NCBI RefSeq assembly: GCF_030622045.1
Contig: NZ_CP130886.1
Coordinates: 372,001 to 436,000, forward strand
Source: Planctellipticum variicoloris
Lineage (GTDB): Bacteria > Planctomycetota > Planctomycetia > Planctomycetales > Planctomycetaceae
Reading direction: 5' to 3'
DNA: 64,000 nucleotides
This document shows, piece by piece, positions 17,659 to 27,258 of this stretch. Position 1 is the first letter of the stretch. Each line of letters begins with the position of its first letter. A program made the position numbers and the translations under genes. The notes beneath the pieces were generated by a model. The model was not told where the DNA came from. It made no database searches and saw only the letters and a program-made list of their open reading frames with translations.

Positions 17659-19278
17659 TCAGCGCGCCGCCAGCGCATTCCACTCCTGCAGCATCGCCTC
17701 GATCCTGGCCTTGTTGAAGTCGGCCGGAATCGGTTCGTCATGGTTCTGCAGCAGATCATCGACCGACACCTTCCCGGCGTTGACTCCATCGGCCGGGACA
17801 TCAGCACCGCTGGTCCAGACAATTGCGTTGAGAATCAGCTTGCGGAACTGGTCGTTGCCCCAGTTCCAGTGGACGTGACCGCCGGAGCAGCCGAAGCCCC
17901 GGCCGCCGTCCGGTCGCTGCCGGGCCCAGGCCATGTGCTGCGATTCCCCCTTAGCGATCGCTTCACGCACCGCCGGGTTGCCGCTGTGCGGACCGTCCGG
18001 CCGGCTCAGGCTTTCCTTCGGCGGCAGGTCGGTCAGGATCGGCGTGACCCCTTCCATGTTCTCCCGAAACCGCATGTGGTAGTACCACTCGTCGTTCGTC
18101 TTGAACGGCTTCACGCCGTTGGCGACGGCATGAGCCGGGAACTTTTGGTAGCTGGCGACCCAGTGAGGATTGACCGACCAGTTCGGCTCGAAGTAGCCGC
18201 CGGTCCAGCCGAGGAACGCTTCGCCGCTCGGTCCCTGCGGGACTTCCACGCCGTAGTGAATGCAGACGATGCCGGTCCCCTTGTCGGTCAGGGTCTTGAG
18301 CTGATCGAGGTGCGGATTGAAAGGGTGTCCTCCTCCGCCGTCGGAGTAGATCACGATCGTGTTGGCGGCTTCAAGGTCGGCCTGACTCGGCCAGCCGGCC
18401 TGCTCCAGCTCGTGGACTTTCGCCTCGACCGGCAGCCCGCTCGCATTGAGCAGGTTCGCCAGCAGATGGCAGCCCGCAGTGTGATCGTGCGCCCCGAAAC
18501 CGTGGCTCTTGCGACCGGCCAGCAGCAGGATCTGCTTCTTGCCGACCGCCGAGGTCTTCGCGGCGTCGAGCTTCTTCAGCTTGATGTTCTTGAACTGCAC
18601 CTTCATCGGCGGACCGGCATGGAGCTGCAGCGCCAGGACTCCAGTCGCCCGGCGGTCTGGATGTTCATCGGTGCAGACGGACGTCAGCACGCCATTGATC
18701 CGGTGCTCGAAGGTGTAACCCTTCGCGGTGATCCGGTAGCTGTTCCAGTCTTCCTTCTTGATCTTCGACTGGATTTCCTTCGTATCGCCAACGCTGCCGA
18801 CGACCTCGACCTGCACTTTACCGTCGGCCCCCTTCTTGACGATCGTCTTCTGGCCGCGGTTGGCCAGGATGCCGCGGAAGCGTTCGCCGTAATTGATGCC
18901 GGAGTAAGTGTCTCCCGCTTCGAAGTCGGCCTGGTAGCCGCCGATCACCCATTTCTCATTCGGCACTTCGAAGCTGCGATACTGAATGCCCGAGTTGCCG
19001 CCGACGAGTTTATAGTCCAGCGTCAGCTCGAAGTCGCCGACCTCGCCGCCCCGCCAGATGATGAACGTGTTCCCCTTGGTCGGCTTCTCGGCGGTCGTCT
19101 GCCCGGTAATCGTGCCATCTTCCACGCGCCAGAATTCCGGGTTGCCGTCCCAGCCATTGAGGGTCTTCCCGTCGAAAATCGAGACGCCGTCGTCTTGGGC
19201 CTGGGCGGTCGCTGGCGTGAACCAGGCCGGCGCACACAGCAGAGCTATGCTCAGCCAGGGGGTCAATCGAAGCCGCAT
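17659..19278 (-). CDS. Secreted DUF1080 (3-keto-disaccharide hydrolase-type)/ThuA fusion protein
   Basis: The start at 19278 has an excellent AGGAGAG site 4-5 nt upstream and begins a signal peptide ([14 protein letters not shown], cleaved near ATAQAQ), giving 539 residues. Residues about 32-215 are DUF1080, a concanavalin-like fold ([41 protein letters not shown]) linked to 3-keto-glycoside hydrolysis. Residues about 228-480 are a ThuA glutamine-amidotransferase-like domain ([35 protein letters not shown]). ThuA proteins belong to trehalose and other sugar oxidation routes. The fusion implies one periplasmic protein handling oxidised disaccharides; this is inference. Confidence 0.88.
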   Translation of the reverse strand: MRLRLTPWLSIALLCAPAWFTPATAQAQDDGVSIFDGKTLNGWDGNPEFWRVEDGTITGQTTAEKPTKGNTFIIWRGGEVGDFELTLDYKLVGGNSGIQYRSFEVPNEKWVIGGYQADFEAGDTYSGINYGERFRGILANRGQKTIVKKGADGKVQVEVVGSVGDTKEIQSKIKKEDWNSYRITAKGYTFEHRINGVLTSVCTDEHPDRRATGVLALQLHAGPPMKVQFKNIKLKKLDAAKTSAVGKKQILLLAGRKSHGFGAHDHTAGCHLLANLLNASGLPVEAKVHELEQAGWPSQADLEAANTIVIYSDGGGGHPFNPHLDQLKTLTDKGTGIVCIHYGVEVPQGPSGEAFLGWTGGYFEPNWSVNPHWVASYQKFPAHAVANGVKPFKTNDEWYYHMRFRENMEGVTPILTDLPPKESLSRPDGPHSGNPAVREAIAKGESQHMAWARQRPDGGRGFGCSGGHVHWNWGNDQFRKLILNAIVWTSGADVPADGVNAGKVSVDDLLQNHDEPIPADFNKARIEAMLQEWNALAAR

Positions 19279-19416
19279 CGCACTCTCCTGTGAATTCCCG
19301 GTTGCCGTCGCTGGACTGTTTCGCGGAGTGGCGCACGGAGGGGCCACCCATCAGCCAGCATTTGAGCATACCGCGACTCCGCTCCGCAACCAGCGGTCGC
19401 GGAACCGGATTCCAGG

Positions 19417-20247
19417 TCAGGGCTGCGCCGGGCCAGTCTGACAGGTCGCACAGCCGGGAGGCGGCGCTGATCCGCCTGCCGAGTGATCGAGGTCCACATC
19501 GCCGGCGCGCACGGCCGCCGCCGGAACTCGCTGCCAAAAGCCGGCCAGCTCGATGATGGCCGGCCCGAGGAACCAGACATAGACGGCGGGCGCCACGCAC
19601 CACAACCAGGGACGGCGGGCTTCGGCCGAGAGTTGCTTTGCTCGCGCCAGAACGGCCTCCGCATCGCGCTGGCGAACGGCGACTGCGCAACGCCAGACGA
19701 TGGCTGCCCGGTCTACCTCCGCCGGGAAATCGAACCCATCCCGCAATTCCGGCGGCCCCGTGCGGTCGGCATCCACGTCGCGCAGCCAGGCCAGCCAGCG
19801 CGGGCCGATCAGACTGTCCGGGGTCGGCACTCCCGCTTTGCTGCAAGCGTCGGCAAGAGCCGGTTCCAACTCCCAACCTGCCGCCAGCCGGATGGCGGTC
19901 CGCTCCAGAATGCTGGCCAGCCCCGGAGTCTGTTCTTGAGTAACAGGCGGCTTTCGACCAAACACCACCAGCCCCGCCAGCCCGCCAGCCAGTACGATTC
20001 CCGCCAGCGCCCAGCCTGGCAGACCGGCCGGCGCTCGCAATGACAGGAACGCAACGAATGCACCGGCCGCGACGCAGGTCAACGCCCCGCGAACGCGCCG
20101 GCGCAGCAGCGGATCGCGATCAACTCGAGCGGCTCCGGTCGTCCGATCTGCTCGCCCGACGGCCAAGTGAACGACGAGCAATGCCCCCCCCGCAACAATC
20201 GCGAAGCGGACAAACCACGCCAGAAACTGGGAAAAGAGATCGTGCAT
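19417..20247 (-). CDS. Membrane protein, possibly TadB/TadC-like (type II secretion F fold)
   Basis: A 276-residue protein with about four membrane segments: 7-29, 54-72, 78-97 and 218-242. A soluble helical part lies between ([30 protein letters not shown]), which resembles the cytoplasmic helix bundle of T2SSF proteins. The TM arrangement and the position after another similar protein and a TadE gene suggest a degenerate TadB/TadC-type inner-membrane platform. Standard family motifs are not evident, so this is a context-led call. The Cys-containing C-terminal tail ([15 protein letters not shown]) is unusual. Confidence 0.5.
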   Translation of the reverse strand: MHDLFSQFLAWFVRFAIVAGGALLVVHLAVGRADRTTGAARVDRDPLLRRRVRGALTCVAAGAFVAFLSLRAPAGLPGWALAGIVLAGGLAGLVVFGRKPPVTQEQTPGLASILERTAIRLAAGWELEPALADACSKAGVPTPDSLIGPRWLAWLRDVDADRTGPPELRDGFDFPAEVDRAAIVWRCAVAVRQRDAEAVLARAKQLSAEARRPWLWCVAPAVYVWFLGPAIIELAGFWQRVPAAAVRAGDVDLDHSAGGSAPPPGCATCQTGPAQP

Positions 20248-20280
20248 TCCGAATCCGAAATGGTTGTCGACGGACTCCGG

Positions 20281-20874
20281 TCAGCGAATCACAGATAACG
20301 CGGCCGACGGCTGGGAACCATGATGGTCCGTCGCAAGGGTCCGCAGCGATTTGCGGGGAAGTTGCCGGTCAGCCTCAGTCAGCAGCAGCCACCACCAGAC
20401 GGCCGCAGCCACGGCCAAGGATCCCGACAGGACGGCAACGACGGGCGAACCGTGCTGCCCGAGACCGCCGCTGAGAATTGACCATCCCTGTACGACCCCG
20501 CCAACGGCTAGCGTCGGCACGCCCGCCAGCCAGAGCCAGGCGGACCGGCGGACCGGTCGGACCTGCCGCTGCCATTCGTCCGACAGTTCGTCTTGAGCGT
20601 CAAGCAGGACGACAACCCGTCGGGCGGCGACCGCCCAGAGCTGCGGACGATCGGGAGCGATCTCTATCGCATCGGCCAGCAGGGTCATCGGCCAGGGGGG
20701 CGATGTAACTCGATTCAGCCAGGCAGCCAGTTCGGCCGGTTCGGTCGGAACGGTCGAAAGTCTCGGAACTCCGGGCGAGGTCTCCAGCGCCAGGCGGAAT
20801 GCGTCATTCCAGGGCGCATCGGCCTCCAGCTCCGCGGCAAATTGCGAACAGAACTGTTCCCAGACGCGCGACAC
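20281..20874 (-). CDS. Short membrane protein, possibly TadB/TadC-like
   Basis: A 197-residue protein: a cytoplasmic helical N-terminal part (WEQFCSQFAAELEADAPWNDAF, then LLADAIEIAPDRPQLWAVAARR) and two hydrophobic segments near 113-132 and 142-166. The length is about two thirds of a normal TadB or TadC. Together with the next gene 33 bp downstream it may represent the paired inner-membrane platform proteins of the Tad locus in a reduced form. No enzyme motif is seen. Alternative: an unrelated membrane protein of this pilin-like locus. Confidence 0.5.
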   Translation of the reverse strand: MSRVWEQFCSQFAAELEADAPWNDAFRLALETSPGVPRLSTVPTEPAELAAWLNRVTSPPWPMTLLADAIEIAPDRPQLWAVAARRVVVLLDAQDELSDEWQRQVRPVRRSAWLWLAGVPTLAVGGVVQGWSILSGGLGQHGSPVVAVLSGSLAVAAAVWWWLLLTEADRQLPRKSLRTLATDHHGSQPSAALSVIR

Positions 20875-20982
20875 GCAACTGCCCTCGTCAGAGTCAGGCG
20901 ATCGAAGCCGCGACCGAAACGACTTCGGCAGCGCCCCGGACGGCGAAACTCTCTGAGGGGAGCCTACCTCGCACTCAACCGC

Positions 20983-21522
20983 TTATTCCAGCGTCTCTTT
21001 CGAGCTCAGCTCAAAACGGCTGGAACCGAGGTCGAATCCGAACGATCGCAACATGTTGGGGACCGGGCGTTTTCCCTGGGCATCGGTCAGGCGGACGCTG
21101 ACCGTCACCCGGGTCTGGCTGGGCGGCAAGACGCCTCCTTGGGGAAAGCACGGAATCGCCGTGTTGCCGAGGTTGTAGTCCCCGGAGACGGGGCGTTCGA
21201 CGAAGACGTGAACGAGACCGTTGGAGGTCGAATCGAGCGTTCCGCCCGCGGCCAGATTGTGGATTCCCAGATACCCGGCGACTACTTGTTCCACTTCCGA
21301 AGGGGTCGCTCCCACTTTGGCCGCTTCCCGCGCGGCCTCCAGCGTCGTCGCTGTCACAGCCTGCATGATCAGCGCCACGAACAGGAACTCGAACAGCGCC
21401 AGCGTTGCGATGAACAGAATCGGAAAGACCAGCAGGAATTCCAGATAGATCGCACCTCGCCGAGAACTCTGGCCCGGGCGGCGATTTCGCAGACGTCGGA
21501 GGTGTCGAAAGGCAACACGCAT
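20983..21522 (-). CDS. TadE-like pseudopilin
   Basis: A 179-residue protein using the ATG at 21522 (a TTG two codons upstream is possible). After a basic N-terminus comes RRGAIYLEF, a type IVb prepilin-type site (G, then AIYL, then Glu), and a hydrophobic helix LLVFPILFIATLALFEFLF. The rest is extracytoplasmic and ends with RVTVSVRLTD...MLRSFGFDLG, a pattern shared with the second TadE-like protein at 23931-24932. TadE proteins are minor pseudopilins processed by a TadV-type peptidase and needed for Flp/Tad pilus assembly. It lies between the Flp-like gene and the TadB/C-like genes. Confidence 0.78.
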   Translation of the reverse strand: MRVAFRHLRRLRNRRPGQSSRRGAIYLEFLLVFPILFIATLALFEFLFVALIMQAVTATTLEAAREAAKVGATPSEVEQVVAGYLGIHNLAAGGTLDSTSNGLVHVFVERPVSGDYNLGNTAIPCFPQGGVLPPSQTRVTVSVRLTDAQGKRPVPNMLRSFGFDLGSSRFELSSKETLE

Positions 21523-21672
21523 TGTCAACCGCGTTCAGGAAATGAAACGCCCGGCGGGACGTCGCGAGGGAAGGCTGAAGATCGCTCGGCGATCCGACGG
21601 GCGTCAACGGGATCAGACGCTGCGTCACTTTTCGCTGACACAGCGCTTCCCGAAGTTAACCTACGTCAGCAA

Positions 21673-21861
21673 TCAGGCGTTGATCGCGTTGATCGCGTTC
21701 GACAAGTCGATCAGCTCATTGACGAGCGCCGACCGGACGACGGCCAGTCCGACGATGACGCCCAGGCCGACCAGCGTCACGAGCAGGACGTACTCGACGA
21801 AGATCGTGCCCTTCCGTCGCCCTGACCCCTGCCGACGCAACTGCTTACCACGCTGCCACAT
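21673..21861 (-). CDS. Flp-type pilin-like protein
   Basis: A 62-residue protein from the ATG at 21861, which has GAAGGTGG 4 nt upstream. The basic leader (residues 1-18) ends in G-T-I-F-V-E-Y, an exact type IVb prepilin motif (Gly, four residues, Glu-Tyr). Then comes a single hydrophobic helix (VLLVTLVGLGVIVGLAVV) and a short Asn/Ala-rich tail. This is the size and layout of Flp major pilins, cut after the Gly and polymerised into thin adhesive pili. It is followed by the tadE-like gene on the same strand. Short length makes the family call rest on the motif. Confidence 0.78.
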   Translation of the reverse strand: MWQRGKQLRRQGSGRRKGTIFVEYVLLVTLVGLGVIVGLAVVRSALVNELIDLSNAINAINA

Positions 21862-21948
21862 AACGCCACCTTCGCGGGAGCGGCCCGCCGCTGACCTGTG
21901 AATCGGTTCCTTCGCCGGCCACGTACCCCTCATGGGACGCGAACCGGC

Positions 21949-23583
21949 TTAACGGTTCCGACTGGTCGCAACTGGTATGCCGTTCTGCGGCCCGCCCGGA
22001 AAACGGAGCCAGCGCCGCTGGTCCGACGATGTTTCCGGCAGCTTCGATCGATCGACGAGAGTGGCGGCCCAGGCAGGCTGATCGCGGAGCCACACGCTGG
22101 CCTGATCATCCCGGTAGACCTCGACCCACTCTGGCCGGCCGACTAGAAAAGGGAGAGGGCGGTGCTCGACCGGCCAGAGGACGATCTCGGCCTGATCCAG
22201 CAGCTCGGGCGGATCGTCGCCGGGCTCAAGTTCTTGAAACGCCAGGAATTGTGCCTCGATTTCGGCCGGATAGATCGTCCGATATCGGCCGTCGAAACCG
22301 ACGGTGCAGTCTGGGTAAAGATGCCACAGGACGTATTGCCCCCAGCCGTATTGCGTCAGCAGACGCCCTTGAACCTTGCGGTCTGCCAGCCACTGGACCG
22401 CGCGCGCCGGTACGCCGGGGACATCGCTGCGGACTTCGACCGCCACCTGCCAGGGGGTAAGCCCTGATGCAGAAAGGCGTTCCGCACCACTCTGGTGAAA
22501 CAGCCACAGGGCACCGCAGAACAGCAATAAGCCGGCCCAGCGGATCCGCCGCCCTGCGGTGCCGCTCCATTGTTCGTGCAGCAGGGGGAAGAGCTGGAAC
22601 AAACCGGCCGAGATTGCCCCCGGCAGCAGAACGAGACTGGTCACGGTCAGCAGGCCAATGTGCCGCAAATGGTTCACCGCCTGCCAGCCGACGACCAGCA
22701 CCGTCACGACCTCTAGCGGTCTCCATTGCCGCCATCCGACGAGAGCCAGCCCGAGCAGCAGAAAGGGGACGCCGTAGACCACCGACGGAGTCGTGGCCCA
22801 CAGCGGCTGCCACTCCCGAACCGGCTGGTAGGTCACGAGATGCGTCCAGAGCATCGAGTGTAGTCGGGAGCCGTAGGGATTGCAGAACGTCGCCTCGATT
22901 GTCAGAACGGGGATCACCGCCAGACAGGCGAACCGCCAGTGGCGACTGCGAATCTCGGAGTGGGTCTCCCACGCGATAGCCGCACAGCCTGCGGTCGTGA
23001 CGCCGACTCCCGCGAGAAAGCCGCCGTGCAGGTTCACCCAGGGGATCATCACCAGCGGTATCAGCCAGCCGAGCCATTGCCGCCCCGGGTCGCGCATCCG
23101 GTCGAGCAGACGTAAGTTCCACGCCAGCAAGGCGTAAGTCGCGAGTTGCGGGCGGATGAACACCAGGAAATCCGAGAGACAGAGCGCCCCGAACCCCAGG
23201 CAGACAAGTTGCCCGGAGAGTGACGCGGAGCGATGCCAGAAGGCATCGGCGACCGCCAGCCAGAGCAGGAGCAGCCAAAGGTTGCGCCACAGTACGAGTC
23301 CGCCGTCTCCCCACCGCCGGTAGGCCCAGGCCATGCTGTCTTCCGACAGCCATTCGTGATTGATCCACACGGCATTTGGAGCGGACCACGAGAACGGATC
23401 GGTCGGTTCCGCAGCGACACCTTGTTCAAGCGCCCGCAGACCGTAAAGTGTGTGGCCCCAGAGGTCCGGATCGGCGATCGACAGGCCGCACAGATAGAGC
23501 AGGGTGCTCAGCCAGGCCAGGCACGACCAGCACAATCGCTCCCGCCGGTCTCCGCCAGTCAATTCATGCGGCACGAAACTCAT
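21949..23583 (-). CDS. Polytopic membrane protein, GT-C glycosyltransferase-like
   Basis: From the ATG at 23583 (GGAGAAAGA directly upstream) the protein has 544 residues with roughly ten hydrophobic segments in the first 400 and a soluble C-terminal part. The first extracytoplasmic loop has DPDLWGHTLYGLRALEQG, the acidic Asp-x-Asp type motif found in many lipid-linked-sugar (GT-C) transferases; WINHEWLSE follows. The C-terminal region (LLTQYGWGQYVLWHLYPDCTVGFDGR) is typical of uncharacterised proteins of this class. It may glycosylate cell-surface or pilin proteins, since it heads the strand containing the Flp-like gene; that link is inference from position only. Confidence 0.6.
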   Translation of the reverse strand: MSFVPHELTGGDRRERLCWSCLAWLSTLLYLCGLSIADPDLWGHTLYGLRALEQGVAAEPTDPFSWSAPNAVWINHEWLSEDSMAWAYRRWGDGGLVLWRNLWLLLLWLAVADAFWHRSASLSGQLVCLGFGALCLSDFLVFIRPQLATYALLAWNLRLLDRMRDPGRQWLGWLIPLVMIPWVNLHGGFLAGVGVTTAGCAAIAWETHSEIRSRHWRFACLAVIPVLTIEATFCNPYGSRLHSMLWTHLVTYQPVREWQPLWATTPSVVYGVPFLLLGLALVGWRQWRPLEVVTVLVVGWQAVNHLRHIGLLTVTSLVLLPGAISAGLFQLFPLLHEQWSGTAGRRIRWAGLLLFCGALWLFHQSGAERLSASGLTPWQVAVEVRSDVPGVPARAVQWLADRKVQGRLLTQYGWGQYVLWHLYPDCTVGFDGRYRTIYPAEIEAQFLAFQELEPGDDPPELLDQAEIVLWPVEHRPLPFLVGRPEWVEVYRDDQASVWLRDQPAWAATLVDRSKLPETSSDQRRWLRFPGGPQNGIPVATSRNR

Positions 23584-23930
23584 TCTTTCTCCACGGGATG
23601 CGTCAAGCCAGCGGAACGATGCCTGTGAGCAACATGGGGTGCAACCGGGTGGCGGCAAGCCAACGTTTTCCCGGAATCGCAGCACTGCCGCGGACCGGCG
23701 TCACGTTTCCGGATGTTAGCGATTTGTTCAACGAATGGAGCGCCGTCGGCATGAGGTAGGCTTCCAGCGTAGTCGCACAGAGGATGACGCCGGCTGAACG
23801 AATTCGAAACGTACGAACTGTCCGCGAGTTTCCGAGGTCGGGAGCACAAGTTCGGCACATCATCTGCAATTCGAGGAATTCGGGTCAGAGTGCGCATTCC
23901 GGCGCGAGGGACCTGGAGGGAAAGATCAGC
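23584..23930. other. Divergent promoter region of the Tad-like locus
   Basis: About 350 bp between two oppositely oriented gene strings. No gene is apparent. It must carry promoters for the GT-C/Flp side and for the TadE/TadG side, which suggests joint control; no clear consensus box was identified by eye. Confidence 0.5.
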
Positions 23931-24932
23931 ATGCAGGTCGGGAAATCGATTGCCGCCCGCTTTCGCCACGGCGATCACCGCCGCGGGTGGTCGCGTCGCG
24001 CCATCGTGGTGCTGGAACTGATCCTCTGGCTGCCCGTGCTGATGATCTTCCTGGCCGCACTGATCGAATTCGCCATTCTGTACCAGGTCGACAAGCAGGT
24101 GGCCTACGCCAGCCGGTTCGGGGCGAAGATCGCCTCCGAACAGTCGCGAATCAATCTGCGCACGCTGAATACGGGCAATCCGTCGCTGCTGAAATCTCAG
24201 ATCGACAGCTACCTCGCCACCGTCGGACTGGGGCCCAGTTGCGAAGTCTTTCTGGAACACAACGTCTGCTCGGGTCATCCGTTCGTGCAGCAGAGCCCGC
24301 CGTCGATCCCGGCGGGATGTCGTTGTGCGCCGGTGCAATCCCCGGTGCGCCCACTGGAACCTTCGCCCTATCCCGGCAGCCAGGCGCACCCCGAATTTGT
24401 GCGGGTCACCGTCTGCGTGCGGGTCGCCGGGAATGTCCCGGATCTGCTCGACACGTTCGGCTTCGCCCTGAAGGACGCCACGCTGCGGCACTCGACGACG
24501 TTCCGCTACGAACCGGTCAACAGCCCGCCCACGCCGATTATGACGGTCCCGGTGCAGTCGATCGATCCGATGAGCGTCGATCTGGTGGCAGAGCCGAACT
24601 TCGAGTCGCCCGGCGGCAGCCAGATCGTGACTTCCCCGCCAGCTTCAACGCTCGTAACGATCACGGCGCCGGACAACGCGCCGGCGAATACCGTCGTCTC
24701 GGTCAATCTGAACTCGCTGGCGTCGAGCGACGCCGAGGATCCGTTCGGAAGCCTGGTCTTTCAGTGGGCTTCGGCGGCATCGCTGAGCAGCTCTTCCGGC
24801 ACGACAACGACCGCGACGCTCCCGATACCAAACTCTCCCGGATCGCAAGATCGAATAGTGACTCTGACGGTGACCGACCGCTGCGGACGCTCACAGGCCG
24901 CCTTCATCACCTTCCGTCTGGTCCGCCTCTGA
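23931..24932 (+). CDS. TadE-like pseudopilin with C-terminal PKD/Ig-like region
   Basis: The start at 23931 follows GGAGGG by 10 nt and gives 333 residues. The N-terminus has RRAIVVLELILWLPVLMIFL: a prepilin-like site in which Ala replaces Gly before the helix and Glu29 sits at the expected position. The middle region ends with VRVTVCVRVAG...LLDTFGFAL, like the other TadE-like protein. Residues about 237-330 look like a PKD/Ig-like beta domain (SSDAEDPFGSLVFQW, IVTLTVTDRCGRSQ), which is extra for a TadE. Several Cys residues (104, 113, 130, 132) may form disulfides outside the cell. The TadG-like gene follows after 17 nt. Confidence 0.75.
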   Translation: MQVGKSIAARFRHGDHRRGWSRRAIVVLELILWLPVLMIFLAALIEFAILYQVDKQVAYASRFGAKIASEQSRINLRTLNTGNPSLLKSQIDSYLATVGLGPSCEVFLEHNVCSGHPFVQQSPPSIPAGCRCAPVQSPVRPLEPSPYPGSQAHPEFVRVTVCVRVAGNVPDLLDTFGFALKDATLRHSTTFRYEPVNSPPTPIMTVPVQSIDPMSVDLVAEPNFESPGGSQIVTSPPASTLVTITAPDNAPANTVVSVNLNSLASSDAEDPFGSLVFQWASAASLSSSSGTTTTATLPIPNSPGSQDRIVTLTVTDRCGRSQAAFITFRLVRL

Positions 24933-24949
24933 CGGGACTCTGGCCGAAT

Positions 24950-26221
24950 ATGTTGCGATCTTCTTCTCCACTCCCCCGTCAGTCATCGATCCGCCGTGGA
25001 ATCTCCACGATGTGGGTGATCGGATTGCTGCCGGCGCTCGCGCTGGGCATGGTCGTGCTGACCGACGTCGCCAATCTGTGGTTGAGTCACATCGAGCTGA
25101 AGAATGCCCTGGACGCCGCGGCGTTGTCCGGCGTGAAGACGTGGGGTGAAGGGAACAGCACCGGTCTGGCGCGGCTCGACGCACAAGCGGCGTTCGTGAG
25201 CAATACCGTACGCGGTACAGTCTGGTCTCTGGACGCAACCTCGGGCGGCTGCAATAACGGCAACGTTTCGAGCGATGGCGAGATCGTCCTCGGAGCCATC
25301 TCGGACATCGGCGCCAGCAACTACGCATTTGACTGCGCTCAGGTTCCCGGGTGCGTGACGGGAACCTTCACGGCACTCTTTGCCGTCGAGACCGATCCTA
25401 ACGGGGATACCTTTCAAATCCAGACCGGCCCCGGATCCGCGACGGTAGCGAATCGAACATTCCGCATTGAACAATTCACTCAGACCAGCGGAGCCTCGCC
25501 GTTGGTGCTCAACAGTGTGGAGCTGGACCTTCGCGATCTGCGGATCGCCTCGTCCGTCGGTGGTACACCCGCAATGGATGACGGCTTTTTCGATCTGAAG
25601 ACAGCTCAGTCGAACTCGGACAACAACCGCGGAATCGGGACTCCCCCCGGTCCTGGCAACAGCCTGATTGCCGTCAATGACGCCGGTGTCAGTCCGACAT
25701 TCAGCTTTTCGGGCGGCGCCGCCACAGAACCGCGAGTCATGCGAGTCACCCTTGGCAGTGGATTGCCCCCCTCGACACCGGGCACAAATCGCTTCTTCTG
25801 GGGAACCGACACCGACAACGTAGGCGGAAACATCGGCTCAGGCGGTGGCGTAGGTTCCGCGGTCCAGGATTTTGGCGGCGAATTCGGGACGGACGCAAGC
25901 AACGCGGCCAGCTCCAATCCGTTTACGACCACCGGTGCGACAGTTCGAATCGTCGTCAGCGGTCAGACGCTGGTCGGCACGCTGACGCGCGTCAATGCGA
26001 ATCGTTCGACCGTCTTTTTCGACGCGACGATTTCGTCGTCCGGCCAGGCGTTCGGCGTCCGCGCCCGCAAGACGATCCAGGTGCCCAGCATCACCGGCAA
26101 CCTGCTCGGCCAGACCTTCGGCCCCTACAATGTGACCGCCGAGTCCTACGCCCGGTACGTCTGTTTCAGCGGCAATCCGCAGCTCATCCGGATCAACGCC
26201 TACTCCTGCAATTGCCCCTGA
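24950..26221 (+). CDS. TadG-like pilus assembly protein
   Basis: A 423-residue protein. The N-terminal RRGISTMWVIGLLPALALGM is followed by VLTDVANLWLSHIELKNALDAAALSG, the TadG/TadE_G-like pattern of a single membrane helix with an Ala-rich amphipathic helix. The remainder is Ser/Thr/Gly/Asn-rich, predicted beta-rich and secreted, ending in a Cys-containing tail (YSCNCP). TadG-like proteins are anchored envelope components of Tad loci. It lies 17 nt after the TadE-like gene, so the two are translationally linked. Its start has a weak ribosome site, which fits coupling. A von Willebrand-type metal site was not seen. Confidence 0.75.
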   Translation: MLRSSSPLPRQSSIRRGISTMWVIGLLPALALGMVVLTDVANLWLSHIELKNALDAAALSGVKTWGEGNSTGLARLDAQAAFVSNTVRGTVWSLDATSGGCNNGNVSSDGEIVLGAISDIGASNYAFDCAQVPGCVTGTFTALFAVETDPNGDTFQIQTGPGSATVANRTFRIEQFTQTSGASPLVLNSVELDLRDLRIASSVGGTPAMDDGFFDLKTAQSNSDNNRGIGTPPGPGNSLIAVNDAGVSPTFSFSGGAATEPRVMRVTLGSGLPPSTPGTNRFFWGTDTDNVGGNIGSGGGVGSAVQDFGGEFGTDASNAASSNPFTTTGATVRIVVSGQTLVGTLTRVNANRSTVFFDATISSSGQAFGVRARKTIQVPSITGNLLGQTFGPYNVTAESYARYVCFSGNPQLIRINAYSCNCP

Positions 26222-26248
26222 CGCGAAGCGCTGCCCGGCTCCGGCAAT

Positions 26249-27202
26249 TCAGGATTTCCCCGTGCCGAGCGACTGACCGAAGAACTTCGGCGGAGCATCG
26301 ACGGTGTAGATGCAGGTCTCTGCGGCGACCGCGTCGCGGAGATACTTGGGCCACTGCAGCAGCCCCAGCAGCGTCTGACCGTCGAACATTCGCAGCGGCT
26401 GCCCCTGCAGCGACGTCGCCAGCAGTTCGTCAATTACAGCGGGATCCGGCCGGGTGTTGAGCAGCCGATCGCTGGCCAGCGCCAAGCCCCACTGCGAGCC
26501 GTAAGTCGGGACGTTCGCCGAGATCAGCGACGTCTGGGGGAAGACGGAGCCGATCGTCTTGACGACCCGGCTGAGCAGATGCGACAGCGGCGGAGACATC
26601 GAACCGGCCTGGTTGACGAACAGGCCCCCCGGCCGCAGCGCATTTCGGCAGAGGGCGAAGAACTCGCGGGTAAAGAGCTTGAAGGCAGGGCCTTCTTCGA
26701 TCGGATCGGTCAGGTCCGCGATGATCACGTCCCAGGTGTTCGGCGTGGAGGCGACATAGTCCCAGGCGTCGCCGACAGCGATCTCGGCCCGCGGGTCGTC
26801 GAACGCTCCCTGGTGGATTTCGGGGAGGAGCTCCCGGCAGGCCTGAATGACTTCGCCGTCAATATCGGCGACGACAACCCGCTCGACCGACTTCCACTTC
26901 AGGGCTTCGCGGAGGGCGCCGCCGTCGGCCCCGCCGGCAATCAGAACCGTCTTCGGTGCGCCGTGCAGCGAACAGGGAACGTGGACGATCGGCTCGTGAT
27001 AGAGGAATTCGTCGCCAGTGCAAGTCTGCCACTTGCCGTCGAGAACGAGGGCTTTGCCATACGGACCCGACTCGACGATGGACATTTCCTGAAAAGACGT
27101 TTGACGGTGCGCGAGTAAACGCGTGACGCCATGCTGCCAGACGTCGCAGGGAGTGAGGTATTCGCTGATCCAGAGGTCAGCAGCGAGCAAAGCGCCCGGC
27201 AT
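26249..27202 (-). CDS. Spermidine/thermospermine synthase family aminopropyltransferase
   Basis: A 317-residue protein. The N-terminal beta domain has YLTPCDVWQHGVTRLL, then YGKALVLDGKWQT and CTGDEFLYHEP, the family's Asp-Glu-x-x-Tyr-His-Glu site. The SAM-fold motif is IAGGADGGALREAL (90-99; GGADGG instead of the usual GGGDGG), VVVADIDGEVI (Asp113) and IIADLTDPIEEGPAFKLF with the catalytic-loop Asp. The segment NQAGSMSPPLSH...VPTYGSQWGLALASD is closer to thermospermine synthase-like proteins than to classic SpeE. It would transfer an aminopropyl group from decarboxylated SAM to a polyamine. No speD or other polyamine gene lies nearby. Confidence 0.85.
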   Translation of the reverse strand: MPGALLAADLWISEYLTPCDVWQHGVTRLLAHRQTSFQEMSIVESGPYGKALVLDGKWQTCTGDEFLYHEPIVHVPCSLHGAPKTVLIAGGADGGALREALKWKSVERVVVADIDGEVIQACRELLPEIHQGAFDDPRAEIAVGDAWDYVASTPNTWDVIIADLTDPIEEGPAFKLFTREFFALCRNALRPGGLFVNQAGSMSPPLSHLLSRVVKTIGSVFPQTSLISANVPTYGSQWGLALASDRLLNTRPDPAVIDELLATSLQGQPLRMFDGQTLLGLLQWPKYLRDAVAAETCIYTVDAPPKFFGQSLGTGKS

Positions 27203-27258
27203 GGATGTCTCGCGGGGTCAAGGGTCGTCGGGATGCTCGTGTCATGCTGCCGAATTGC

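Noticed and set aside
23987-26221. Single 744-residue frame that spans the TadE-like and TadG-like genes
   Set aside because: The first third is out of frame with the clear TadE-like gene. The true TadG-like start is the ATG at 24950.
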